Source: DATKYV01 sp035528275
GTDB lineage: Bacteria; Acidobacteriota; Terriglobia; UBA7540
Direction of reading: 5' to 3'
NCBI GenBank assembly: GCA_035528275.1
Contig: DATKYV010000219.1
Location: forward strand, 1-14,882
Length of the DNA: 14,882 nucleotides
Position numbers and translations under genes: made by a program. This document shows, in pieces, positions 1 through 6,558 of this stretch. Position 1 is the first letter of the stretch. Each line of letters starts with the position of its first letter. The notes under the pieces were generated by a model. It made no database searches and was not told the DNA's origin. It saw only the letters and a program-made list of their open reading frames with translations.

Positions 1-678
1 CTGGACATTGCGGCAAACCGCACCACAGCGCTCATCGGACCGTCGGGTTGCGGAAAGTCAACCTTCCTGCGCAGCCTGAACCGGATGTACGAGACTGTCC
101 CGCACGCTCGTGCCGAAGGTCAGATTCTCCTCGATAACGAAGATATTCTCGACATGGAAGTTTCCCAGTTGCGCCGGCGCGTGGGCATGGTCTTTCAGAA
201 GTCCAACCCCTTCCCGAAAACCATTTTTGAAAATGTCGCCTACGGCCTGAGGGTGAACGGCTGGAAAGGCAAAGGTACGCTGGAGGAAGCGGTGGAAAGA
301 AGCCTGGTCCGCGCGGCTCTCTGGGATGAGGTCAAGGACCAGCTCCACAAGTCGGCCTATGCGATTTCCGGCGGCCAGCAGCAGCGGCTCTGCATCGCGC
401 GCGCGCTGGCGGTCGACCCGGAAGTGCTCCTTCTCGACGAGCCCTGCTCGGCTCTCGACCCCATTGCGACGGCCAAGATCGAGGAGCTGCTGTTCGACCT
501 CAAGAAGCAATGTACAATTGTCATCGTGACTCATAACATGCAGCAGGCGGCGAGAGTGGCGGACTTCACGGGATTTTTCCTTCTGGGCAGACTGATCGAG
601 TTCAACGAGACCGGGATCATTTTCAAGACCCCTGCGAAGAAGGAAACCGAAGACTATATCACCGGCCGGTTCGGCTAG
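1..678 (+). CDS. pstB: Phosphate ABC transporter ATP-binding protein PstB (5' end missing)
   Basis: This is the cytoplasmic ATPase of the high-affinity phosphate importer PstSCAB; it would hydrolyse ATP to drive phosphate uptake through PstA/PstC. The frame is open from the first base, so the start lies outside the window. About 225 residues remain of a family that usually has 250-270. Counting from the first visible codon, Walker A GPSGCGKST is at 13-21, the Q-loop VFQKSNPFP at about 64-72, the ABC signature ISGGQQQR at 122-129, Walker B VLLLDEP at 142-148 and the H-loop histidine at 178. KSNPFP after the Q-loop glutamine is typical of PstB rather than other ABC ATPases. phoU follows after 33 bases on the same strand, the usual end of a pst operon. 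The pstSCA genes are presumably upstream, outside the window. All catalytic motifs in the visible part are intact. Confidence 0.97.
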   Translation: MDIAANRTTALIGPSGCGKSTFLRSLNRMYETVPHARAEGQILLDNEDILDMEVSQLRRRVGMVFQKSNPFPKTIFENVAYGLRVNGWKGKGTLEEAVERSLVRAALWDEVKDQLHKSAYAISGGQQQRLCIARALAVDPEVLLLDEPCSALDPIATAKIEELLFDLKKQCTIVIVTHNMQQAARVADFTGFFLLGRLIEFNETGIIFKTPAKKETEDYITGRFG

Positions 679-711
679 GCCGGGAGGCAAGATATGGAAA
701 GGTAGACTCCG

Positions 712-1374
712 TTGCGGCACCTTGAAGAAGAGCTGGAAGAATTGAAGAACCGACTGCTCGAAATGAGTGGGCTGGTGGAATCCGCCGTCTACCGCAGCGT
801 GCTGGCCCTGGTGGAGAAAGACGAGGACCAGGCCGAGCAGGTCCTGCGAAACGAGGCGCGTATCAATCAGATGGAAATCGAGATCGATGATCTGGCGACG
901 CGTCTGCTGGCCCTTCAGCAGCCCATGGCCGTCGACATGCGTTTCATTACCGCAGCCATCAAGATCAACAACGATTTGGAACGCATGGGCGACCTGGCGG
1001 TCAACATTGTCGAGCGCGCCCTTTCCTTGATGCATGAGCCCGTTGTAAAGCCGCTGATCGACATTCCACACATGGCAAACCTCGTGGAATCCATGGTGCG
1101 CAAAGCGCTCGACGCCTTTGTGAAGCGGGACGCCGATCTGGCTCGCAGCGTCCTGGTCTCCGACGATGCTGTGGACGATCTGCGAGACGCCATCTACAAA
1201 GAACTGCTCAATTTCATGCAGAATAACCCGGCCAGTATTCCCCAAGCCTTGGACCTTGTGTTCGTGGCGCGCAATCTGGAGCGCATTGCCGACCACGCCA
1301 CCAACATCTCCGAGGACGTCCTCTATTTGATTCAGGGCGTGGACGTTCGCCACCACGCCGAGGCCCACGAGTAG
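712..1374 (+). CDS. phoU: Phosphate signalling regulator PhoU
   Basis: PhoU links the state of the Pst transporter to the PhoR/PhoB two-component system and represses the Pho regulon when phosphate is plentiful. The 220-residue length fits the family. The protein is all-helical with two repeated metal-binding halves: NNDLERMGDLAVNIVE at about 86-101 and ARNLERIADHATNISED at about 186-202, both matching the family's E-x-x-x-D signature. The chosen start is TTG at 712, preceded by GGAAAGG about nine bases upstream; there is no in-frame ATG before residue 18, which lies inside the conserved first helix (ELKNRLLEM). A four-codon ATG-GAA-AGG-TAG reading frame (694-705) overlaps this ribosome binding site. 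pstB lies directly upstream, so the two are probably co-transcribed. No phoB or phoR is visible downstream. Confidence 0.95.
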   Translation: MRHLEEELEELKNRLLEMSGLVESAVYRSVLALVEKDEDQAEQVLRNEARINQMEIEIDDLATRLLALQQPMAVDMRFITAAIKINNDLERMGDLAVNIVERALSLMHEPVVKPLIDIPHMANLVESMVRKALDAFVKRDADLARSVLVSDDAVDDLRDAIYKELLNFMQNNPASIPQALDLVFVARNLERIADHATNISEDVLYLIQGVDVRHHAEAHE

Positions 1375-1596
1375 TTCGCGGCGGGCCCACGCCGTCGCCC
1401 GAATCCCAAAAAGTTCTGGGAAATATCGAGCGGGTTTCGACTGCGGTCGGATTGCGTTATACTCATTGCTCCAGAAGTCAGCTTCCCGGGCGGATTTCCT
1501 ATGCCATGCGCACCGATGGTTGGACCCTTTCAGGGCGGGCAAGGTGTTAAGCCTCCCCGGTGGCCCTATTGGCGGCGCACGGTTGAAGGAGGGAAC
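1375..1596 (+). promoter_or_regulatory. Intergenic leader with a possible sigma70-type promoter
   Basis: This 222-base gap separates phoU from the first secreted glycine-zipper gene. TATACT at 1458-1463 is a good -10 match. A poor -35 candidate, TTTCGA at 1435-1440 (three of six consensus bases), lies 17 bases upstream of it. If used, the transcript would carry a leader of roughly 125 bases ending in a strong ribosome binding site (AAGGAGGG) just before the ATG at 1597. Two short stems follow phoU (1379-1394, and TCCCA/TGGGA at 1404-1421) but neither has a T-tract, so no terminator is called. The promoter is a pattern match only. Confidence 0.35.
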
Positions 1597-2589
1597 ATGC
1601 GGCGACCTATTCTCGCAATTTCGATGGTATTGGCTTTGTGGCTTGTGGCCGTTGCGCCGGCGACGGCCGTGGCCCAGAAGCGACAGAGCGCGTCGGTTCC
1701 GTCTGGAACCGAGATCAAGGTCCGTTTAATCGACCAACTCGACACCGGAGAGGCCAAGGCGGGGCAAACTTTCTCGGGCACCATCTCGCAACCCGTGGTC
1801 GCCGGTGGAAAGACGGTCTTTGCCAAGGGCACGAAGGTGGACGGTCGGGTGATTGAGGCGGTCAGTTCGGGCAGGCTCAAGCGTCCGGCATCCATTACCC
1901 TCGAGTTGACCAGCATCGGTGGCCGCGCCGTCAGCAGCGAGCCGCTGCGCATTGACGGCAAGTCCCACTTGCTGCGCAACGTGGCGTTGATTGGCGGCGG
2001 AGCGGGGGCGGGCGCTGTGGTCGGAGGAATCGCGGGCGGGAAGAAGGGTGCCGCTGTTGGGGCCGCCATCGGCGCCGGCGCAGGAACGACCACCGCTTAT
2101 CTCACGGGGAAGAATGAGATCGTCCTTCCCGCAGAAGCCGAAATCCCGTTCGTGACGGGGAGCGGCACGGCCGCAACGACATCGACTGCTTCCAGTTCCC
2201 AGCCGGCGGCTCAGAAGAAGTCGACGGCTTACACCGGGGGCTCCGGTGGCGGCACTGCCGGCAGTGCGATGGCCCAGAGCGCGGAATCTCTGGTCTTCTC
2301 CGACCGCGACCGGAGTGTAATCCGCAACTATTTCCAGACCCAGTCGTCGAATCTCCCGCCGGGGCTCGCCAAGCGTGGCGGCAAGCTGCCGCCGGGATTG
2401 GAGAGGCAGTTGCGGAAGAACGGGACGCTTCCACCGGGATTGCAGAAGCGCGTCCAGCCGTTCCCCGATGACCTGAGCAGGCAACTGCCGAAGGTTCCGA
2501 GTGGTTATTCGCGCGTAATACTCGCCGGAAAAGCTCTGCTCCTCGACCGAAACAACAAAATTCTCGACTTGATGGCGGTGATTCAGTAG
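1597..2589 (+). CDS. Secreted protein: beta domain, glycine zipper and PPGL-repeat C-terminus; function unknown
   Basis: This 330-residue exported protein cannot be assigned a function. ATG 1597 is chosen because AAGGAGGG sits just upstream and it begins directly with a signal peptide (MRRPILAISMVLALWLVAVA, cleavage probably near ATAVAQ, residues 22-27). An upstream in-frame ATG at 1501 would bury the signal. Domains in order: a beta-rich module at about 36-120 starting SGTEIKVRLIDQL, with a PVVAGGKTVFAKGTKVDGRV strand pattern that loosely recalls the VirB10/TrbI barrel; a glycine zipper at about 132-165 able to insert in a membrane or oligomerise; a short GKNEIVLPAEAEI segment at 171-183; a Ser/Thr/Gly/Ala-rich linker at 186-228; and a C-terminal part with three PPGL motifs (254, 265, 279) ending in a YSRVILAGKALLLD strand resembling RcnB-type tails. 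The next gene encodes a shorter protein of the same plan. A terminator follows, so it is probably transcribed alone. Confidence 0.85.
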   Translation: MRRPILAISMVLALWLVAVAPATAVAQKRQSASVPSGTEIKVRLIDQLDTGEAKAGQTFSGTISQPVVAGGKTVFAKGTKVDGRVIEAVSSGRLKRPASITLELTSIGGRAVSSEPLRIDGKSHLLRNVALIGGGAGAGAVVGGIAGGKKGAAVGAAIGAGAGTTTAYLTGKNEIVLPAEAEIPFVTGSGTAATTSTASSSQPAAQKKSTAYTGGSGGGTAGSAMAQSAESLVFSDRDRSVIRNYFQTQSSNLPPGLAKRGGKLPPGLERQLRKNGTLPPGLQKRVQPFPDDLSRQLPKVPSGYSRVILAGKALLLDRNNKILDLMAVIQ

Positions 2590-2631
2590 CTTTGAGGCCG
2601 GCGAAAAGTGTTGAGCGTGCAGTGATTTACA

Positions 2632-2684
2632 CCGCGGAGGGAACGAGAGGACGTGGCGACTCCTCCGCGGAATTCTTGTTTTTC
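2632..2684 (+). terminator. Rho-independent terminator after the first secreted glycine-zipper gene
   Basis: A perfect 9-bp inverted repeat, CCGCGGAGG (2632-2640) and CCTCCGCGG (2662-2670), encloses a 21-base loop. It is followed at once by a T-rich run (ATTCTTGTTTTT, to about 2683). It lies 43 bases after the stop at 2589. The loop is longer than usual, but stem strength and T-tract position fit an intrinsic terminator for the plus strand. Confidence 0.7.
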
Positions 2685-2700
2685 CGGGGTGAAAATGCTT

Positions 2701-2724
2701 CAGCCCGGCCAACTTGCCAGGCTG
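2701..2724 (+). other. Imperfect hairpin in the intergenic region
   Basis: CAGCC (2701-2705) pairs with GGCTG (2720-2724), and GGC (2707-2709) pairs with GCC (2716-2718), around one C/A mismatch and a six-base loop. No T-tract follows, so it is not called a terminator. It lies between the terminator at 2632-2684 and a candidate promoter at 2775, and its role is unknown. Confidence 0.3.
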
Positions 2725-2774
2725 GATTGCATCGAAAAGTCTTGTAGTGGATTTCACTGCTCCGGGATTTTCTT

Positions 2775-2804
2775 TTGACTGAATCGCCGATTTGATGGTG
2801 AAAT
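2775..2804 (+). promoter_or_regulatory. Candidate promoter for the second secreted glycine-zipper gene
   Basis: TTGACT at 2775-2780 matches five of six -35 consensus bases. TGAAAT at 2799-2804, 18 bases further on, matches four of six -10 bases. The start codon at 2861 would then be about 50 bases from the transcript start. The position directly after a terminator supports an independent transcription start, but this is a pattern match only. Confidence 0.4.
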
Positions 2805-2860
2805 TGATGGTTTGCTGGCCGGGGCGACTCTGCCTCGGGGCATTCCCGGGGGATTGTTTG

Positions 2861-3517
2861 ATGATGCGACGCGCTCTGTCCACTCTGTTGGCCGCTGTGG
2901 TGGCTCTTAACGGGTTGCCCATCCTGGCGGTGCAACAGGCAGCCTCCGAAGAAGAGATGGAGGAGTACACCATCCCGGAGGGCACGGAATTCAAGCTCCA
3001 ACTGCACACCACGATCAATTCCAAGACCTCCAACGTGGGCGACCGTGTGCTCGCCACGTTGATCGATCCCGTTTACGTGGAGGACCGCGTGGTTCTTCCC
3101 AAGTCGGGGAGAATCGATGGTCACGTGCAAGAGGTCAAGCCCGCCAGGCACAAGGGCAAGGGCGGCTACATCTACGTAGTCTTCGACACGGCTGAATTGC
3201 CCAACGGCGAGAAGATGGCCATTCTCGGGTCACTCACGGAGATTTTCGCCGGTGAGGGAAGCGGTTCCTCCCATGTCGGAGTTGAAGGAGACCTTCGCGG
3301 CGGCGGCGCCACGCGACTGAAGCAACTGGCGATTGCCGGCGGCTCGACAGCGGCCGGCGCGGCTGCCGGAATCGGCCCGGGAATTGCCGCCGGGGTCGGA
3401 GGATTGATCCTGGCCATTGTCCTCCCCCGCGGCAAGCAGGCAACCCTCTCGGCCGGATCGCTGGTCGGCATGAGGCTCGACCGCGACGTGACGATTCTCG
3501 TTCCTTACGAGGAATAG
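2861..3517 (+). CDS. Secreted beta-domain and glycine-zipper protein, paralogue of the preceding gene; function unknown
   Basis: This 218-residue exported protein has no recognised function. ATG 2861 is chosen because GGGGGA precedes it by seven bases and a signal peptide begins there (MMRRALSTLLAAVVALNG..., about 1-27). An in-frame TTG at 2792 would add an unlikely extension. The mature part starts acidic (SEEEMEEYTIPEG), then has a beta module at about 40-122 whose pattern GTEFKLQLHTTI ... PVYVEDRVVLPKSGRIDGHV aligns by eye with GTEIKVRLIDQL ... PVVAGGKTVFAKGTKVDGRV of the upstream protein. A glycine/alanine zipper follows at about 159-182, then RGKQATLSAGSLVGMRLDRD, matching the segment after the zipper in the neighbour. 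It lacks the long linker and the PPGL tail. Same order, domains and strand point to an old tandem duplication. A role at or near the envelope is inference from signal peptide and zipper. Confidence 0.85.
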   Translation: MMRRALSTLLAAVVALNGLPILAVQQAASEEEMEEYTIPEGTEFKLQLHTTINSKTSNVGDRVLATLIDPVYVEDRVVLPKSGRIDGHVQEVKPARHKGKGGYIYVVFDTAELPNGEKMAILGSLTEIFAGEGSGSSHVGVEGDLRGGGATRLKQLAIAGGSTAAGAAAGIGPGIAAGVGGLILAIVLPRGKQATLSAGSLVGMRLDRDVTILVPYEE

Positions 3518-3703
3518 CAGACCCACATCTCAGCTTCCACCAGGCTTTCTGCGGGCCGGACACGCCCTCGCCGCCAAGGTTCACCTTCGCTCACCGACGC
3601 TTTCTGAGTGGTAATCCTCACAATAGCCGGGTTCATTTCCAACAGTGCCGAGGGGGCGCGGCAACGGGGTACCTCTCCTTTTGACCCGACGCGGCCGGGA
3701 TTC
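3518..3703. other. Convergent intergenic region with no recognisable feature
   Basis: The 186 bases between two converging genes contain only weak short stems, for example AAGG-TTCA-CCTT and CCCG/CGGG just past the minus-strand stop. None has a T-tract in the right orientation. I see no small gene or clear terminator here. Confidence 0.5.
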
Positions 3704-4906
3704 CTAGGGATGGTTCTCGTGAGGCGGCGTAAGGCTGGCGGCTTCGGGAAGATGAAGAAGTTGGGAGGCGGGGAGCAATCGGATGTCGGCCCGCTCGAGT
3801 TCGGGCAGGAAACTCTCCAGGGCGGTGAGTGTTGTGGGATAGGGATGGCCAATCGCGATGGCCACTCCCTGCTTTTCGATAACGCGGCGGAATTCACGAA
3901 GCTGTCCGAGGGTGTAGGGGACGGTCTCCGTGCCGTCAAGGAAGACGGAGCGGTAGAAGGCGGGAATGCCCATCCCGCGAGCCGCATCCAGACCCACGGT
4001 CGCCCCCGTCGTGCGGCTGTCCACGAAGTAGAGGTGGCGTTCGTCGAGGAGACGCATCACCTTGGCCATCAGCGCCGGGTCGGCGGTGGCGCGCGAACCC
4101 ATGTGGTTATTCGTGCCCCGGGCATAGGGAACGGTGGCAAGATTCTGATTGAGGATTCGAGCCACCTCGGCCGGGCTCATTCCCACCTTGATTTCTCCCT
4201 CGCCAGGGCCGACGGGGGCGTTGGGAAGCGGCTCCATGGGAAAGTGGAGCATCACTTCGCGCCCGGCGCGATGAGCTTCTTCCGCCGTCTCCGTCGAGTG
4301 ACGCAAGTGAGGGAGGACGGAGAACGTCAACGGGTAAGGAAAAGAGAGCAGCTTGCGCGCCGCCTCGAGGTCCTGGCCAAGGTCATCGATGACGATGACG
4401 GCGTGGCGGAGCCGCGGGACTTCTCGCACCAGCCAGCGCCCGGCCCGGTCGCGCCCCCGGGTGAGACGAACGTCGGCAAGGCGCATTGCCAGCTGCCCGT
4501 TCGACACGCCAGTCTTGGCGGCCAAGCCTTCACGCCCGGCCTGCTCTTCGAGAGCGGCAAGGACACGGTCGAAACTCGCCGACTCCGCAACCACCTCGGC
4601 AGCGGTGTCTGCCCGCCGGGGAGGGAAAGGCACATAGGGTGGTCCTTTGACCCAAACTCCGGCCCCGCCGGTGTTTTCGATGACCTCCCTGATTTGGGTG
4701 GCAATTTGGCGGCGCTCAGCGTCGCTGAGGCGAGGAGGTGCAACCTTGGTGCAGCCCCCCAGCACGAGCAGACTGAGAAGCGCCACGAGGATGGGCTGCG
4801 GTCCACGGGGAATAGGTGGCTGGCAAAGACCAAAGGGCAGCGCCCGCGAGCGGGCGCCGGGGGAGAAGAGCCCTGGGTTGCGGCGTAGGATGAAGCGGCA
4901 AGGCAC
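3704..4906 (-). CDS. Divergent polysaccharide deacetylase family protein (YibQ-like), probable lipoprotein
   Basis: The C-terminal part belongs to the divergent polysaccharide deacetylase family (YibQ, formerly DUF610), which has a NodB-like fold; substrate and activity are largely undefined, but members sit with cell-wall genes. Motifs seen: AVIVIDDLGQD at 169-179, HFPMEP at 221-226, GTNNHMGSRAT at 264-274, FVDSRTT at 294-300 and AIGHPYP at 351-357. The Asp pair and both His positions expected for a metal site are present. The N-terminus has a hydrophobic run ending in a lipobox-like VLGGC with cysteine at 52, so the protein is probably a lipoprotein. The start is GTG at 4906, only three bases after the TGA of the upstream S41 gene, implying translational coupling. 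No in-frame ATG precedes the lipobox and the ribosome binding site is weak, so the exact start is uncertain. In many proteobacteria envC, ctpA and yibQ lie together; here the last two do. Confidence 0.88.
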   Translation of the reverse strand: MPCRFILRRNPGLFSPGARSRALPFGLCQPPIPRGPQPILVALLSLLVLGGCTKVAPPRLSDAERRQIATQIREVIENTGGAGVWVKGPPYVPFPPRRADTAAEVVAESASFDRVLAALEEQAGREGLAAKTGVSNGQLAMRLADVRLTRGRDRAGRWLVREVPRLRHAVIVIDDLGQDLEAARKLLSFPYPLTFSVLPHLRHSTETAEEAHRAGREVMLHFPMEPLPNAPVGPGEGEIKVGMSPAEVARILNQNLATVPYARGTNNHMGSRATADPALMAKVMRLLDERHLYFVDSRTTGATVGLDAARGMGIPAFYRSVFLDGTETVPYTLGQLREFRRVIEKQGVAIAIGHPYPTTLTALESFLPELERADIRLLPASQLLHLPEAASLTPPHENHP

Positions 4907-4909
4907 CGG

Positions 4910-6124
4910 TCAGGCGGCCTTCGCGACAGCGGTTTTTTGGGTCAATACTTCAATCGCCTTCCGGAGCTGCAGGTCATCCGATCCGCCGAAATGCTCCGGC
5001 CCCGTCAGTTCGTCGTCTTCGTCAAGTCCGGAATCATCGGCTGCCGACTGGGTAACGCTGGGCGTGACGCCGTTGTCGTGGATGGCTTGCCCATCGGGGC
5101 CGTAGTACTTGGCAACGGAGAGCAGCAGCGCGGAGCCATCGCCCACCGGAATGGTCTTCTGGAGAACGCCCACACCGAAGCTGCGAACACCCACCACTTC
5201 GCCCCGTTTGTTGTTGAGGATGGCGGAAGCCAGCAGTTCCGCCGGTCCCGCCGTCGATTGATTGATGAGCACAGCAAGCGGCAACTTGACCACGGACGCG
5301 GAGGAGTTGGTCCGCAAGTCATGGCGAGGGTAGCGCTGCCCCTGAACGTAGCCCACCAGTTCGCCCTGCAGGAAGAGGCTGGCCGTGTCCACCGCCTCAT
5401 CCACTTCGCCGCCGGCGCAGTTCCTCAAGTCGAGGACGACCTTATTGGCGCCGCTCGTCACCAGCGACTTGAGCTTGGCGGCGACTTCGGCTGCCTTACC
5501 CTTGTCGAAGGTGGCGATGCGGATGTACCCCGCCCCTTCTTCGACAATCTTCGAAACCACGGGGGGATAATTCGGCACGGCACGCGTGAGAACGATTTTC
5601 TGCGGCTCGCCGCGAACTTCCCGAACGATCGTGATTTCCACTTCGCTTCCCGGAGGGCCGGCCAGCTTGCGCTGGAGTTGCACCACGGAAAGCTCGCGGG
5701 TCCCGCTGTTGTCGATACGGTCGATCAGGTCGCCTGCTTTGATCCCGCCCTTCTCAGCCCGGCTGCCCGGCAGAACGGAAACCACCGTGGCGAAGCCCAT
5801 CCGTTTGGAAAGGAAGATACCCACGTCGGCGGGTCCGGGGGAAGGGTGCTCGACGTACTGCTGATATTCCTCCGGACTGAGATAAGTGCTGTAAGGGTCG
5901 AGGGCCTCGAGCAGGCCGCGAACCGACCCGTCCGTCACCTTCTTGAGGTCCGGTTCGGTGACGTAGTCCCGCTTGATGCGCGAAAGGACTTCGCTGTAGA
6001 CGCCGAGGTCGCGATAGGTATTCTCGCTGGACGTGTCGTTCTTGCCCAGTAAACCTCCCATCACGACGTAAAAAACCAGCAAACACGAAACGGAGATGAG
6101 TACGACCCGAATGCGGTTGGTCAT
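4910..6124 (-). CDS. S41-family (CtpA-like) membrane-anchored protein with substituted catalytic dyad
   Basis: This 404-residue protein has the layout of carboxy-terminal processing proteases: an N-terminal membrane anchor at about 7-25, the helical motif LLEALDPYSTYLSPEEY at 71-87, a PDZ domain at about 100-170 (IFLSKRMGFATVVSVLPGS, GIKAGD), and an S41 core. In active CtpA the nucleophile is the central Ser of a TASASE-type motif and the base is Lys in FGKG, 25 residues later. Here the motifs read STAGPAE and FGVG, placing Gly293 and Val318 at those positions, exactly 25 apart. The surrounding core (LINQS, GDGSALLLSVAKYYGPDG, GVTPSV) is well kept. It is therefore probably not a classical Ser/Lys protease; a scaffold role or another chemistry is possible. 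An acidic linker (363-372) precedes the C-terminus. ATG 6124 is supported by AAGGAG about 11 bases upstream. The YibQ-like gene follows immediately. Confidence 0.9.
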   Translation of the reverse strand: MTNRIRVVLISVSCLLVFYVVMGGLLGKNDTSSENTYRDLGVYSEVLSRIKRDYVTEPDLKKVTDGSVRGLLEALDPYSTYLSPEEYQQYVEHPSPGPADVGIFLSKRMGFATVVSVLPGSRAEKGGIKAGDLIDRIDNSGTRELSVVQLQRKLAGPPGSEVEITIVREVRGEPQKIVLTRAVPNYPPVVSKIVEEGAGYIRIATFDKGKAAEVAAKLKSLVTSGANKVVLDLRNCAGGEVDEAVDTASLFLQGELVGYVQGQRYPRHDLRTNSSASVVKLPLAVLINQSTAGPAELLASAILNNKRGEVVGVRSFGVGVLQKTIPVGDGSALLLSVAKYYGPDGQAIHDNGVTPSVTQSAADDSGLDEDDELTGPEHFGGSDDLQLRKAIEVLTQKTAVAKAA

Positions 6125-6336
6125 TCTGACGGAAACTCCTTCGCCGGTGCCGGCCCTGGTCTCTCCCCCGCGGGCTCTCTCTGTTAGATGCCGGTTTCAT
6201 GGCCGAAGCTACCGGCCTCCAAAACTCAACGGGCAGCCCTACCCTTTCATCTGATTCTAACACGGTATGTCAGCAACTTGCACGCGGCAAGAATACGGGT
6301 TGACGAGCCGGGGGCTTGCCAGAGAGCGCCGCGCCC
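6125..6336 (-). promoter_or_regulatory. Leader of the S41 gene with extended -10 promoter candidate and alternative hairpins
   Basis: Read on the minus strand, TAGAAT (6254-6259) matches five of six -10 bases and is preceded by TG plus one base, an extended -10 arrangement that can work without a good -35; none is evident. The resulting leader would be about 120 bases. Within it GCCGGT/ACCGGC (6190-6195 with 6211-6216) and GGCCG/CGGCC (6201-6205 with 6213-6217) are competing stems that share bases. GCCC-TCA-GGGC (6333-6343) overlaps the stop of the small ORF upstream. Nothing else is recognised in this stretch. Confidence 0.4.
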
Positions 6337-6498
6337 TCAGGGCTTTCGTTTCCGTGAGGCGCCCTTTTTGGGCAGTCGAGGGTTGGTGGTGCTTCGGAAT
6401 CTTCCCGGATCTCGCCCGGCGAGGCGGGATTTCATCAACTCGGACTTCCGGCTCATTCGCTTGCCGAGTTTTTGGTTGAGAAACCGTCCCTTACCCAT
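6337..6498 (-). CDS. Possible small, very basic protein (53 residues), function unknown
   Basis: An ATG-to-TGA frame on the minus strand encodes 53 residues beginning MGKGRFLNQKLGKRMSRKSE and ending KKGASRKRKP. Nine lysines and about a dozen arginines against two acidic residues give a composition like small ribosomal or nucleic-acid-binding proteins. Lysine codons would be unexpected by chance in such GC-rich DNA, and about two thirds of third positions are G or C. It lies between two same-strand genes, filling much of an otherwise empty 434-base gap. Against it: the ribosome binding site is poor (GGAA with short spacing), the frame is short, and I do not recognise the family. It could instead be chance within an intergenic region. 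Confidence 0.4.
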   Translation of the reverse strand: MGKGRFLNQKLGKRMSRKSELMKSRLAGRDPGRFRSTTNPRLPKKGASRKRKP

Positions 6499-6558
6499 GT
6501 GTTTCCGCGGTGTGGCCCGAAGTCGAACGTAAAGGGCCGAACGAATTGCACCTCGCGT

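Noticed and set aside
58..1542. Long minus-strand open frame (494 residues) opposite pstB and phoU
   Set aside because: It lies antisense to two clearly recognised genes and its translation shows no known domain; such frames are common in GC-rich coding DNA.
1501..1596. Upstream in-frame ATG for the first secreted protein
   Set aside because: The ATG at 1597 has a far better ribosome binding site and starts directly with a signal peptide.
2792..2860. Upstream in-frame TTG for the second secreted protein
   Set aside because: It overlaps the candidate -10 box and would place a non-signal extension before the signal peptide at ATG 2861.
1726..3057. 443-residue minus-strand frame across both secreted genes
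   Set aside because: It spans a strong terminator and two plus-strand signal-peptide genes, and its translation is low-complexity and Arg/Pro-rich.
3608..4888. 426-residue plus-strand frame
   Set aside because: The opposite strand encodes an intact YibQ-like protein with all family motifs, so this is its antisense shadow.
4937..6052. 371-residue plus-strand frame
   Set aside because: It is antisense to the S41 gene, whose PDZ and core motifs are unmistakable.
6500..6558. Possible tRNA-like T-arm on the minus strand (GTTCGACTTC)
   Set aside because: The flanking bases do not form the five-pair T stem and no acceptor or anticodon arm can be drawn.
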